From assembly GCA_964510065.1 (NCBI GenBank), contig CAZEAC010000038.1:1-40763 (forward strand): a stretch of 40,763 nucleotides of DNA, given 5' to 3'. The position numbers were made by a program, and so were the translations under genes. This document shows, one piece after another, positions 1 to 7,927 of the stretch. Below the pieces are notes generated by a model that ran no database searches, was not told the DNA's origin, and saw only the letters and a program-made list of their open reading frames with translations. This DNA is from CAZEAC01 sp964510065. Its GTDB lineage: Bacteria; Bdellovibrionota_C; UBA2361; CAIXSY01. The first letter of the stretch is position 1, and every line of letters begins with the position of its first letter.

Positions 1-95
1 CTTGCCATATCTACTACCTCCCGTAAATGTGTAGACAATAACCAGGACGAGTCAGTGATCGGAAAGCAGTCTCTGATTCCGAATTCAGTACTATC

Positions 96-114
96 GGGGT
101 TAGCACCCCCTTTT
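96..114 (+). terminator. Short hairpin with T-run, possible terminator of an upstream gene
   Basis: A GGGGT / ACCCC stem with a TAGC tetraloop is followed by C and TTTT, which is the layout of a weak rho-independent terminator. GAATTC occurs on both sides (81-86 and 115-120) and could extend the fold. No gene is visible upstream inside the window, so the unit it ends would lie to the left. The rest of 1-232 shows no convincing gene. Confidence 0.4.
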
Positions 115-232
115 GAATTCTCTATTGATGTCTTCTTATAACCGAGCAAACCTTAGGTGGAAGTTTACTGGTTCCCCACGCATAATGAGTAGTAACGTAA
201 TGTAGTTTGTAATCAACAGGCCTCCTAAACGT

Positions 233-610
233 ATGCCGCGTAAAAGTAATCCGCTTTCTTACCTTGTTGAACCGTTAGAAGAGGAGCCGTCTTTTATTCA
301 AAAGCCGATGTTCGGCTGCCAGGCATGTTATCTTTTCGGAAAGTTACAGGTGGTGCTCGCCTCCGGCGATGCGCCATGGAATGGCCTGCTTGTCGCAACA
401 GATAGAAAGTACCATGCCGCACTTATTGAGGAGTTTCCGGCACTACTTCAACACCCTGTTCTTGGGAAGTGGCTTTACCTTGCCGAAGATCAGGATTGCT
501 TTGACCAGATCGCCGCACAAATTATCCGGAAAGTGGCGCAAGGAGATGCGCGAATCGGGGTAGAGCCGCAGAAAAAACGGCGAAAGAAGCGCACGACCAC
601 GCAGCGCTAA
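233..610 (+). CDS. Conserved hypothetical protein, possibly TfoX-N-like
   Basis: A 125-residue soluble protein with no signal peptide or membrane segment. The central part contains KPMFGCQACYL, PWNGLLV and HPVLGKWLYL, a pattern I recognise from a widespread family of small proteins of unknown function. The MFG start of the core is reminiscent of the TfoX N-terminal fold, but this link is a guess. The C-terminus is a strongly basic tail (KKRRKKR), which could bind nucleic acid. No clear Shine-Dalgarno sequence precedes the ATG. It stands alone, with the next gene 169 bp downstream. Function unknown. Confidence 0.7.
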   Translation: MPRKSNPLSYLVEPLEEEPSFIQKPMFGCQACYLFGKLQVVLASGDAPWNGLLVATDRKYHAALIEEFPALLQHPVLGKWLYLAEDQDCFDQIAAQIIRKVAQGDARIGVEPQKKRRKKRTTTQR

Positions 611-779
611 TTACACGACGCTGACGCCGCAGATTTGCCGTTATGTGCCTTCGCAGTAGACTCTATTTTGTTACGCGCTCTTAGTTTTCATTGTGCGCTT
701 GGTGGTCTAGACTGCTTGAAACCAACATCGGACGTTCCCTAGGTAATTTTATGTCCAATCCATCTTGCAAGAGGAAGCC

Positions 780-992
780 ATGAATAAATTATTTTTCTGT
801 ATCGCGCTCTTTGCTCTACTTTCGGGTTGTACGCAGAAATCAGATGACCGTGGTACGGAAGTCGAGACCAAGTCTGATCATGCCTTATCTGCATATAAAG
901 AAAGCATCGATCGCGGAAAAGCCATCTCCAAAGAAGTGGACGCGCATGATGCCGCCGCGCGCGAGCTCAATCAGGAGTTGCAGGACGAATAG
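780..992 (+). CDS. Small lipoprotein
   Basis: A 70-residue protein. I chose the ATG at 780 rather than the TTG at 765 because GAGGAAG sits just upstream at ribosome-binding distance, and because the protein then begins with a clean lipoprotein signal: MNKLFF, a hydrophobic stretch, then the lipobox LSGC. The mature part of about 50 residues is charged and probably helical, with no Cys other than the lipidated one. It is expected in the envelope. It converges on the ADP-kinase-like gene that ends at 1003, and only 10 bp separate the two. Small lipoproteins of this type cannot be assigned a function from sequence alone. Confidence 0.6.
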   Translation: MNKLFFCIALFALLSGCTQKSDDRGTEVETKSDHALSAYKESIDRGKAISKEVDAHDAAARELNQELQDE

Positions 993-1002
993 TCCAACCT
1001 CG

Positions 1003-2925
1003 CTATGCCGCGAGCTTCCTCGCTTCTTGTCGCTCACGGTTGAGCTCGAACGCGGCGCGGAGAGCCCCGCGAGCCTCGAAGCTCACGAAGCTATAGTCAA
1101 TCGTGTCGCCGGCGCTGGTCGTGCCACCGTCTTTTATGAAAAAATGAATCGGGACAGCACCGAAAACTTGTCGACCATCGCGAAGTCGCGTATGACCGTC
1201 GCGCGCGAAATCGGCGGCGCTCCAGCTCTCGTGCAAGAGCTTAAGCTTTCGTAGCTCGTCGTTTGCACAATAAAGTGCGGCGAGGTGCCGCCCTTGCGGT
1301 GGATTTTGAAGAACAGTTAGTTGATCGGCATGATTAATAATTCCCGACTTAAGCGCGGCTTTGGTGGTGCCAAGATGCCTTGCTACAAGCAAGTGGTCGC
1401 GAATCCTTTCGGCATTGTTAAGGTTACAGCACGAGTCAACAGCTAATATGTCGAGGGCCCGGGCGCGCACCCGAACAAGCGGGATCTCGAGAATCTCCTG
1501 CAAAAGTAGCGCGCTTCGCAGCACCCATTCCGGGGACTCATGCCCGTTCTCCCAAGGCGCTTTATTCCTCGAACCAATCGCGAGTGCATTGCTAAGCTCT
1601 TGTGCTGTCTGCGCACCAAGTGCAAGAGGATTTCCGGCTTTCATTGAGTCGTTAATTCGTCTAAGGAGATCGTAAGCTTCTCCAGTATTGAGGCCGAGAA
1701 AATCGACAGCCGCGCTGTTTTTTATGTGCTTCAAAATCGATATCTCGCCCTCGCGCCATTTTGGTTCGGAATAGCATAGCGCGGTACAGCTTCCGGCATT
1801 GTGAAGTGTTTGAACCGATTCGAAATAGCGTCGGCACGACGCCACGGAATCAATCGCTTGTACGCCGGTGAGCACGCTTACCTCGTTGCTTTGTCCGATG
1901 GACGCGATGCGCCTTTGATCGAGCGTGCCAAATCCCGGAGTTGTTGAAGCACCGGTGATGAGCAATTCGAGTTTTGAGATAGCCTCGCGCGGAATCGAAG
2001 TGCCGTTAACCCTGATGGCTTCAATTGCGGCAGGCAAGAGTGGCGTTGCAGTGCTCGAAGAGATGCAGTAGTGGCCGGCGGAGTGTCCCTCGACTTGAAG
2101 CTCTTCAATCTCAGTATCATCTTCATGGTCACCAATAACTTTAGTTTTTGGTGCCAGCCTCTCGGCAATCCCCGCGGGGAGTGTGCCGAGCGCCATCATT
2201 GTTGGACTATCGCCGAGCGCATGTGCAAGTGCGGTGCATACTGCGGTCATTCCGCCAAGGCGCGGTCGAGTATCGACTGCGTTCGCTTCAAGGGTTTCAC
2301 CCACCCAGTTCCTCAATTCAGCAGAGGTGCGAATGCGCTTTTTGTCGCCGCCGCGAAGCGCGGCCCAACGGACGATGCTTGCGACAAGTTCGATAGGATT
2401 TTCAGGGCGTGCCCAAACAATTTCATCAGCACCAGGACCTTGATCGATCGCTTTAAAAAGTAGCTCGGTGCTACCTTCACTAATAAGCCGTGCGATCAGA
2501 TGTGTCACCGCATCGCCTTCAAGGGCATGATCGACAACGCGAGCGGTTGGACCAAGAAAGACTGAGAGCGGCCGTTGCTCTTTGCGCAATTGTAATTCGG
2601 CGAAAGTCCTTCGTTGTGCATCGATACTGGTCTTGGCATGGAGTACATACTCCTGCTCGCGGATCGACGAATGTAATGACTGGCCGATTCTGAGCTCCTC
2701 TTCCGCCAGATTTTCAGGCGAGACTCCGCGCTCTTTGGCGTGCGCGGCAACAAGTTTTGGGCTTAACCCGCAAATCTCACCAGGATTCTGCTCGGGTGAA
2801 CTCAGCTGAGGTTTGTGGCTCAGCTCTCTGCTTGGGAAAAGGGGTGTCATGAGTACTTCTCTACGTTGTGCCGTTTGTGGCATGCGGTTGACCGTGGAGC
2901 GGGCTTGAGCGAGGGCGTTCATCAC
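1003..2925 (-). CDS. ADP-dependent phosphofructokinase/glucokinase-family protein (divergent)
   Basis: A 640-residue protein that I place in the ADP-dependent sugar kinase family (ribokinase-like fold). Visible features are a glycine motif PRLGGMTAVCTALAHALG (about 220-240), where the family has a GGNAG-type motif; SVLTGVQAI (about 355-363); VDFLGLNTGEAYDLL (about 412), which resembles the family's D-x-x-G-x-N-E motif; and GGTTSAGDTID near residues 600-610, which matches the C-terminal GD catalytic motif. The first 80 residues are a low-complexity extension absent from typical members of about 450-500 residues. Known relatives phosphorylate glucose or fructose-6-phosphate using ADP; the substrate here cannot be told. 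The gene is monocistronic, and an SOS-box-like palindrome lies 40 bp upstream. An orphan sugar kinase of another class is possible. Confidence 0.6.
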   Translation of the reverse strand: MMNALAQARSTVNRMPQTAQRREVLMTPLFPSRELSHKPQLSSPEQNPGEICGLSPKLVAAHAKERGVSPENLAEEELRIGQSLHSSIREQEYVLHAKTSIDAQRRTFAELQLRKEQRPLSVFLGPTARVVDHALEGDAVTHLIARLISEGSTELLFKAIDQGPGADEIVWARPENPIELVASIVRWAALRGGDKKRIRTSAELRNWVGETLEANAVDTRPRLGGMTAVCTALAHALGDSPTMMALGTLPAGIAERLAPKTKVIGDHEDDTEIEELQVEGHSAGHYCISSSTATPLLPAAIEAIRVNGTSIPREAISKLELLITGASTTPGFGTLDQRRIASIGQSNEVSVLTGVQAIDSVASCRRYFESVQTLHNAGSCTALCYSEPKWREGEISILKHIKNSAAVDFLGLNTGEAYDLLRRINDSMKAGNPLALGAQTAQELSNALAIGSRNKAPWENGHESPEWVLRSALLLQEILEIPLVRVRARALDILAVDSCCNLNNAERIRDHLLVARHLGTTKAALKSGIINHADQLTVLQNPPQGRHLAALYCANDELRKLKLLHESWSAADFARDGHTRLRDGRQVFGAVPIHFFIKDGGTTSAGDTIDYSFVSFEARGALRAAFELNRERQEARKLAA

Positions 2926-2960
2926 TACAACGTTTAGGAACTACTCGAAAATAATGGCAG

Positions 2961-2990
2961 AGCTACTGAATATGTATTCAGTATAGCTCG
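2961..2990. promoter_or_regulatory. SOS-box-like palindrome upstream of the ADP-kinase-like gene
   Basis: The core at 2965-2984 reads TACTGAATATGTATTCAGTA. It is a palindrome with 9-bp arms and has the CTG-N10-CAG layout of a gammaproteobacterial LexA box; it differs from the E. coli consensus mainly by A for T after CTG. Flanking GAGC and GCTC extend the dyad with a 2-nt asymmetry. The minus-strand gene starts at 2925, so the site sits where a repressor would cover the promoter. Binding by LexA is inferred; another dimeric repressor could use it. The threonine dehydratase gene ends 79 bp away on the other side. Confidence 0.5.
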
Positions 2991-3068
2991 TAATAATAGG
3001 GCAACCTAACCGCAAATCTCATCGACCAGCCGCTAATTTTCATGCAATCGGCCGGTGAACGAGATGTT

Positions 3069-4322
3069 TTACCAATTCGAAGACAACACGCACACGCCAA
3101 GCCCCGCCGAATGAAGTCCAGCGATAATTTCATCTTGGTGGTTTCGGTCGCGGATTTCCATCGAGAATGTAACTTCGACATTCCCTGGCGCGCGTGAGTA
3201 CGAGCGATCGTGTAGCACCTGCAAAATGTTACCGCCGGCTTTGGCAATTATCCCCGTTGTTGACTGAAGCGAACCAGGCGTGTCGGGAATCGAGACCTGA
3301 AGTGTTAATAGGCGACCCTCTTTGGCCATTCCGCGCTCGATTAATCGTGAAAGAAGATTGAGATCTATATTGCTTCCGGAAATTACTACGACCACTCGTT
3401 TCCAGGCGGGCTGGGGCGGCGAGGCTAAAAGCGCTGCGACTCCCGCCGCACCGGCGCCTTCGACCACGCTTCTTTCCACTTTCAATAGATCGATTATCGC
3501 GTCGGCGATCTGCTCCTCGTTAAGCGTGACCATTTTAGAAACATGAGTTTCTATTATCGGTGTAGTATATTTTCCGCGAGTTTTCACGGCGATCCCATCG
3601 GCGATGGTGACGGCGCCTACCTTTCGCGTTGCATGACCGGGTTCACGGAGCGCAGCAGCCCAGGCCGACTCAGCGCCAATTATTTGTGTGTCGGGGCGCC
3701 TCTCCTTGAGTGCAAGCGCAATACCTGAAACAAGTCCACCCCCTCCAACAGGAACATAGATCGCGTCAAAAGAATCAAGTTGCGCGCATATTTCCACGCC
3801 ACAGCTAGCCTGTCCGGCGACGACTCGCGGATCATCGAACGGCGGGACAAAGATAAAGCCGCGCTTCTTCGCCAATTCCTCGGCGTGAGCGTAGGCCTCG
3901 TGGAACGTAGCACCATGCAGCAGGACTTCTGCGCCATGTGCACGGGTGGACTGTACCTTCACCAGCGGAGCAGCGAGTGGCATGACTATCAGCGCCGGAA
4001 TTCCTAATTTTCGCGCATAGAGACTCAGCGCGAGGGCGTGATTGCCGGCACTGGCGGCGCAAACTCCGCGGCTCTTCTCGTTCGCCGAAAGCAATGAGAG
4101 GAAATTAATGACGCCCCGCTCCTTAAACGATCCAGTACTAAGTTGGCTGTCCCACTTAAGATATACTTCACACTTAAACTTCTCAGAGAAGCCGGGCGAG
4201 AGAATGAGCGGCGTTGGATCGAAGTAGGTTCTTACCCGGGAATGCGCCGCCTCGATATCAGCGGCGCTGATTGTTGGCGAACCGCCGTTGTTACCACGAA
4301 GAAACGAGAGAAGGGACCCCAT
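3069..4322 (-). CDS. ilvA: Threonine ammonia-lyase (threonine dehydratase) with ACT domain
   Basis: A PLP-dependent enzyme of 417 residues that deaminates L-threonine to 2-oxobutyrate, the entry to isoleucine synthesis or to threonine catabolism. The PLP lysine is in TGSFKERG (about residue 67), the substrate loop is ASAGNHA (about 92), and the phosphate-binding glycine loop is GGGGL (about 193). A serine near the end of the catalytic domain (ISGSN) is also typical of the family. The last 80 residues form one ACT-like domain (VSIPDTPGSL...), as in the short IlvA/TdcB-type enzymes; the E. coli IlvA regulatory region is longer. ACT domains usually bind amino acids allosterically. It is transcribed away from the HMG-CoA lyase gene, across a 160-bp divergent gap. 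Confidence 0.88.
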   Translation of the reverse strand: MGSLLSFLRGNNGGSPTISAADIEAAHSRVRTYFDPTPLILSPGFSEKFKCEVYLKWDSQLSTGSFKERGVINFLSLLSANEKSRGVCAASAGNHALALSLYARKLGIPALIVMPLAAPLVKVQSTRAHGAEVLLHGATFHEAYAHAEELAKKRGFIFVPPFDDPRVVAGQASCGVEICAQLDSFDAIYVPVGGGGLVSGIALALKERRPDTQIIGAESAWAAALREPGHATRKVGAVTIADGIAVKTRGKYTTPIIETHVSKMVTLNEEQIADAIIDLLKVERSVVEGAGAAGVAALLASPPQPAWKRVVVVISGSNIDLNLLSRLIERGMAKEGRLLTLQVSIPDTPGSLQSTTGIIAKAGGNILQVLHDRSYSRAPGNVEVTFSMEIRDRNHQDEIIAGLHSAGLGVCVLSSNW

Positions 4323-4482
4323 GGCTCAAATTGTAAATGGAGCGGGTTTATGCGGCAATGGAGAAAGCTGTGCCTCGAAGATTAGAAGATTCTGACGGAT
4401 AGCAATGCAGAGCAGTGATTTGGAGAGCATGGCTCGCGTGTACTTCCGCACTGTCTTGCCACTATGATAGAGTGAGAAAGAT

Positions 4483-5409
4483 ATGGCACTTCCCACCAAG
4501 GTAAGAATTCGAGAGGTTGGTCCGCGCGAGGGGTTTCAAACCCACCCGGATGTGGTGCCTGTTGAGAAGAAACTCGAACTAATTTCGCTGCTCAATGAGA
4601 CTGGAGTCCGTGATATCGAGGTCACCTCATTTGTTCGAACCGACAAATTGCCGCAGATGGCTGACGCCGAGGAGATTGCGAAACGTTTCTCTAAGAAGGC
4701 GGGAATAAATTATAGCGCCTTATATCTCAATCCTCGGGGATTTGAACGAGCTGAAGCGACTGGGCAGTTTTCAAATCAGGGTTGGCTGCAAATCGCGACA
4801 AGCGAAACTTTCCTCGAGCGTAATAGCAACCGAAGTATTGAGGAAGCTTTGCGGGATATCCCTGCATGGCTACATGCGTTTGGAAAGTATTCGAAAAAAC
4901 TTCACGGAGTAATGGTTTCTACTGCCTTTGGCTGTAACTATGAAGGTGAGATTACAAGCGAGCGGCTACAGCAGCTCATCGCCGCGGTTAACCAGGAGGT
5001 AGCGCGAGTGGGAAGTACACTTTCCGAAGTATGCCTCGCGGACACAGTTGGACTTGGTAATCCAGAAAAGATAAAACGGGGAATTGCCGCCGTACGTAAA
5101 GTAGTCCCAGACGCTGAGGTAACACTTCATCTTCATGACACCCGTGGAACTGCGATGGCCAACGCCTATGCTGGACTCCTTGAGGGGGTCAGTACCTTTG
5201 ATGCCTCAGTGGGTGGGATGGGGGGCTGTCCTTTCACCAAGGGAGCTGCGGGTAACATAGTAAGTGAAGACCTGGGCTATCTTTGCCAGAGTCTCGGTAT
5301 TGAGACTGGTCTTGATCTCGGGGCCTATGCACGAGCCGCTCAATTCGCTGAACGGCTCCTTGGTAAAACGCTTCCCGGGAAATATTATAAGTGTACCGGA
5401 GGAGTATAA
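4483..5409 (+). CDS. mvaB: Hydroxymethylglutaryl-CoA lyase
   Basis: A 308-residue TIM-barrel enzyme of the HMGL-like family. It splits HMG-CoA into acetyl-CoA and acetoacetate, the last step of leucine degradation. The N-terminal strand carries EVGPREGFQ (catalytic Arg and metal-binding Glu region), the metal-binding His pair lies in LHLHDTRG (about 206), and the catalytic cysteine lies in GGMGGCPF (about 247). That last loop separates HMG-CoA lyase from isopropylmalate and citramalate synthases. The length is normal for the bacterial enzyme. GAGAAAG lies just before the ATG. A leucine-degradation operon is not visible next to it. The nearest related function is the cobalamin adenosyltransferase at 11.9 kb, which could serve methylmalonyl-CoA mutase. 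Confidence 0.9.
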   Translation: MALPTKVRIREVGPREGFQTHPDVVPVEKKLELISLLNETGVRDIEVTSFVRTDKLPQMADAEEIAKRFSKKAGINYSALYLNPRGFERAEATGQFSNQGWLQIATSETFLERNSNRSIEEALRDIPAWLHAFGKYSKKLHGVMVSTAFGCNYEGEITSERLQQLIAAVNQEVARVGSTLSEVCLADTVGLGNPEKIKRGIAAVRKVVPDAEVTLHLHDTRGTAMANAYAGLLEGVSTFDASVGGMGGCPFTKGAAGNIVSEDLGYLCQSLGIETGLDLGAYARAAQFAERLLGKTLPGKYYKCTGGV

Positions 5410-5484
5410 TATATTGCCTTACAAGAACTAGGGTGGAGTCTTTCGCCTTGAAACAAGCTATGCTCATGGTTAACTAATAAAGTC

Positions 5485-5775
5485 ATGATTCAATATTTTG
5501 TTCCATATTCAGGCAAGAAGCCTGCCGCGGTTCTGGTCAATGGTCACCGGCTTGTGATTCTGTCCCACGATCAAGAAGTCTTTGAAGGTGCATTGGAAGA
5601 GCTGGGAGCGGATCGTTTGCGAAAAGTTAAAAGTGGTGAAAGTGAAGCTGAACAGCAAACGACCTTGGCCAAAATTGCCGCCTCTGCCGAGGCCGGCGTG
5701 GTAATAGCGCCGCGTGAGATCCAGGTCCATGAAGTTATAAAGAACTTAGAATTCCAACTTCCGTGGATTCAGTAG
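5485..5775 (+). CDS. Small hypothetical protein
   Basis: A 96-residue soluble protein that I do not recognise. It begins MIQYFVPYSGKKPAAV and is rich in Glu and Lys, with alternating hydrophobic stretches that suggest a compact alpha/beta domain. The C-terminal half (AGVVIAPREIQVHEVIKNLEF) may form a strand followed by a helix. There is no signal peptide, membrane segment or Cys pair. Its last codons overlap the GTG start of the following lipoprotein gene at 5763, so the two are probably co-transcribed and translationally coupled. The ATG lacks a strong Shine-Dalgarno sequence. Confidence 0.55.
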   Translation: MIQYFVPYSGKKPAAVLVNGHRLVILSHDQEVFEGALEELGADRLRKVKSGESEAEQQTTLAKIAASAEAGVVIAPREIQVHEVIKNLEFQLPWIQ

Positions 5776-6245
5776 TAGTAAATAATCAGATCCGGAGAAG
5801 ATTCTCCGACAGTGTGATGTTGTTATTCATCGTGACACTGGCACTGCTTGTGAGTGGGTGTAAGTCGAGTAACCTCACCAGACCTTATGGCTACTTAAGG
5901 CTGGGCCCACTTAAAAATTTTTTAGCTGCTGAAACAGTACTGGAGTCAGAGGGGCTTCTTATTCGCCATGATCAGGGGGGCCTCTATGCCATGAGCACGT
6001 ATTGCACCTTTGATCTTACGCCTCTCAAACTACAGGCGCCGTCCTCGGGCGAGCGTGTATTTATGTCTGCGTACACTGCCAGTAGTTATTTTCTCGATGG
6101 CACGGTAAAGACCGGGCCTGCTTCGCATCGCTTGCCTTATTATAAACTTGAGATTGATTCGCTCGAGGTCCAGGGCCCGAAAGACACGCTTTACGTCTAT
6201 ATTGCTGATGAAGTTGATGCAAAGTGGCGCTTGCGAGTGGGATGA
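5763..6245 (+). CDS. Putative lipoprotein with N-terminal Rieske-like segment
   Basis: A 160-residue protein with a lipoprotein signal: a positively charged start (RRRFSDS), the hydrophobic run MLLFIVTLALL, and the lipobox VSGC. The mature part begins with a segment around LIRHDQGGLYAMSTYCTFDLTPL, which resembles the opening of a Rieske-type domain, but the second metal-ligand pair is missing, so iron-sulfur binding is unlikely. The start is uncertain: GTG at 5763 overlaps the previous gene, while GTG 5814 or ATG 5817 would give a shorter signal. GGAGAAG at 5793 is too far from either alternative, so I kept 5763. The stop TGA overlaps the ATG of the MgtC-family gene. Confidence 0.55.
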   Translation: MDSVVVNNQIRRRFSDSVMLLFIVTLALLVSGCKSSNLTRPYGYLRLGPLKNFLAAETVLESEGLLIRHDQGGLYAMSTYCTFDLTPLKLQAPSSGERVFMSAYTASSYFLDGTVKTGPASHRLPYYKLEIDSLEVQGPKDTLYVYIADEVDAKWRLRVG

Positions 6246-6691
6246 TGAGTCTTAATGAAATTATTCAGCCCGGTGAGTTGCACATCATCCTGGGCCTTGT
6301 GGTATCCGGCGCGTGTGGGTTTGTTATCGGCGCGGAGCGCGAATCGCGAGGGAAGCCCGCGGGCATCAGCACGCAAACATTTGTCATCGCAGGTGCAATG
6401 ATGTTTGCCGCACTTTCAGCGATGGTTGATCCGGCCTCGAAAAGTAGAATTGCTGCGCAGGTTGTTACTGGTGTGGGTTTCCTCGGGGCGGGGATGATTC
6501 TCAAGGGTGATGGTAAAAAGATAGTAAATCTCACGACGGCCGCGAGCCTCTGGTTTTCGGCAGCACTGGGAATCACGATTGGCTACGGTTACTATGCCAC
6601 CGCCGTAGCGGCAACGCTATTTTCGGCAGTCGTGCCCCGCATTCCTCACATATCGGGGTCTAAACCGATTGACGAAGATAATGCCAAGTAG
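6242..6691 (+). CDS. MgtC/SapB family membrane protein
   Basis: A 149-residue integral membrane protein with four predicted hydrophobic segments. Family hallmarks are GFVIGAERESRGKPAG near the start, TQTFVIAGAMMF, and VGFLGAGMILK followed by LTTAASLWFSAALG. MgtC relatives influence magnesium-limited growth and, in some pathogens, inhibit ATP synthase; the short form here lacks the C-terminal ACT-like domain of virulence-type MgtC and is closer to SapB. The ATG at 6242 overlaps the TGA stop of the upstream lipoprotein gene (ATGA), and a second ATG follows at 6245. A possible GTG at 6224 is less likely. The gene ends 19 bp before a convergent gene. Confidence 0.85.
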   Translation: MMSLNEIIQPGELHIILGLVVSGACGFVIGAERESRGKPAGISTQTFVIAGAMMFAALSAMVDPASKSRIAAQVVTGVGFLGAGMILKGDGKKIVNLTTAASLWFSAALGITIGYGYYATAVAATLFSAVVPRIPHISGSKPIDEDNAK

Positions 6692-6710
6692 GCCTGCGCG
6701 TTTCTTGTGA

Positions 6711-7871
6711 TTATTGTAGCTTCGCCTGTCCAACCGGGAGACCGCGGTAGCGCAAAGTGAGTGTTGCCGGAATTTTTTGAGGATCATTCAGGGTAAAAAA
6801 GAAAAGGTTCACTTCCTGTGTGGTCGGGCTTCGCGGAAAATTATATCGCACATCCTCCTCCGTGCCGGCCAATGTCGCGTGGTAGGGGAACGGCGAGATT
6901 AATTTTGCGCCCATTTCAGGCGAGTCGCTGAGCGAGAGTCGTAATGGAGAAAAATTAAAAAGCGAATTCAAGGGGTCAGTGACCTGAATTCGAACGTTGA
7001 GCTCATTCTCCTTACGTCCGGCACTTAGAACGACGAAGCTTTCATGCGGCGGAATTTTGAAGGCCTGAAAGAAGTTCCCGATCGAGAGTAATATCCCTAC
7101 GCTTAAAAAAATCGCGCCCATTAAAGGACTTAGATTTTTCTCAAGGGTTTGAGGAGCGTGCGAAAGAGGGGCTGATCCCGCAGGATATTCGCTGGCAAGT
7201 CCCTGCCCAAGCCGAAGATTGCAGAGCAGCACCCAGCCGAGACCATGCAGTTCAAATTGTCCACCGAGAGCTTGGCTTACAATGGTAAGTAGAGCGCGGT
7301 CGTCAGCAGGTGCGAACGCGCGAACCACTGCCATTGCCAGTACGACCGGACCGTAACTGATTGCCAATGTTTTACACCAACTCCAACGAGACGCTCCGGC
7401 ATGCGCGGCAATTTTAGAAAAAGTACTGCGGTTAAGCCGCGCGCCAAACAAGAAAGGCAAGGGATAAAAGAAATACTTCGAGTACTTTAGCGTCACCATG
7501 AGAAGAATCAGCAGCGCGATAAGCGCGGGGACAAGCGATCCGGCGCTCATGAGCAGCACAAGGGGAAAGGCAAAGAGAAGCATGAAGCCCATACCGAACC
7601 CAGCCAAATGGCAGAGCTCCACGAGGTTGACTGGAGAAGCATGTCCAAGTTTTTTCCGCGCACGAACTCCAATCCAGTAAAGCACGCAAAGGCATACAAG
7701 ATGTTCGATAAGAAACAGTGCGAGCTTCTGATAGGGTCCGCGGTAATTGAGCAGCAGCCCGCCAAGCGAAGGCAGAGAACAGAGGAGCACCTGAAGCGGA
7801 ATAAAAGCACGGTCGCTATAAACGAGGGCCGCGCTTATTGCAGCAGATTTTGCCATGTTTTTATTGGTCAT
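6711..7871 (-). CDS. Polytopic membrane protein with C-terminal extracytoplasmic domain
   Basis: A 386-residue protein that I do not recognise. The first 270 residues hold about six to seven hydrophobic segments, with YIP1-like loop character (LNRSTFSKIAAHAGASRWSW before another segment). The last 110 residues are soluble and beta-rich (VLSAGRKENELNVRIQVTDPLNSLF...), probably on the outer face after the final membrane segment at about 255-275. No catalytic motif is evident. It is divergent from the RsbU-type phosphatase gene, with 56 bp between starts, and convergent with the MgtC-family gene. A YIP1-like permease fold is possible but weak. Confidence 0.55.
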   Translation of the reverse strand: MTNKNMAKSAAISAALVYSDRAFIPLQVLLCSLPSLGGLLLNYRGPYQKLALFLIEHLVCLCVLYWIGVRARKKLGHASPVNLVELCHLAGFGMGFMLLFAFPLVLLMSAGSLVPALIALLILLMVTLKYSKYFFYPLPFLFGARLNRSTFSKIAAHAGASRWSWCKTLAISYGPVVLAMAVVRAFAPADDRALLTIVSQALGGQFELHGLGWVLLCNLRLGQGLASEYPAGSAPLSHAPQTLEKNLSPLMGAIFLSVGILLSIGNFFQAFKIPPHESFVVLSAGRKENELNVRIQVTDPLNSLFNFSPLRLSLSDSPEMGAKLISPFPYHATLAGTEEDVRYNFPRSPTTQEVNLFFFTLNDPQKIPATLTLRYRGLPVGQAKLQ

Positions 7872-7927
7872 CGATTGGCGTCAAGTCAAATTGATATTGC
7901 ACCGATAATAGTGACGAGGAGGGGAAT

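Noticed and set aside
81..120. GAATTC pair around a hairpin as an insertion-element border
   Set aside because: A six-base palindrome twice in 40 bases is not enough evidence; the hairpin fits a terminator.
1361..2809. Several plus-strand ORFs of 60-130 codons opposite the ADP-kinase-like gene
   Set aside because: They are antisense to a longer, motif-bearing gene and have no domains; treated as shadows.
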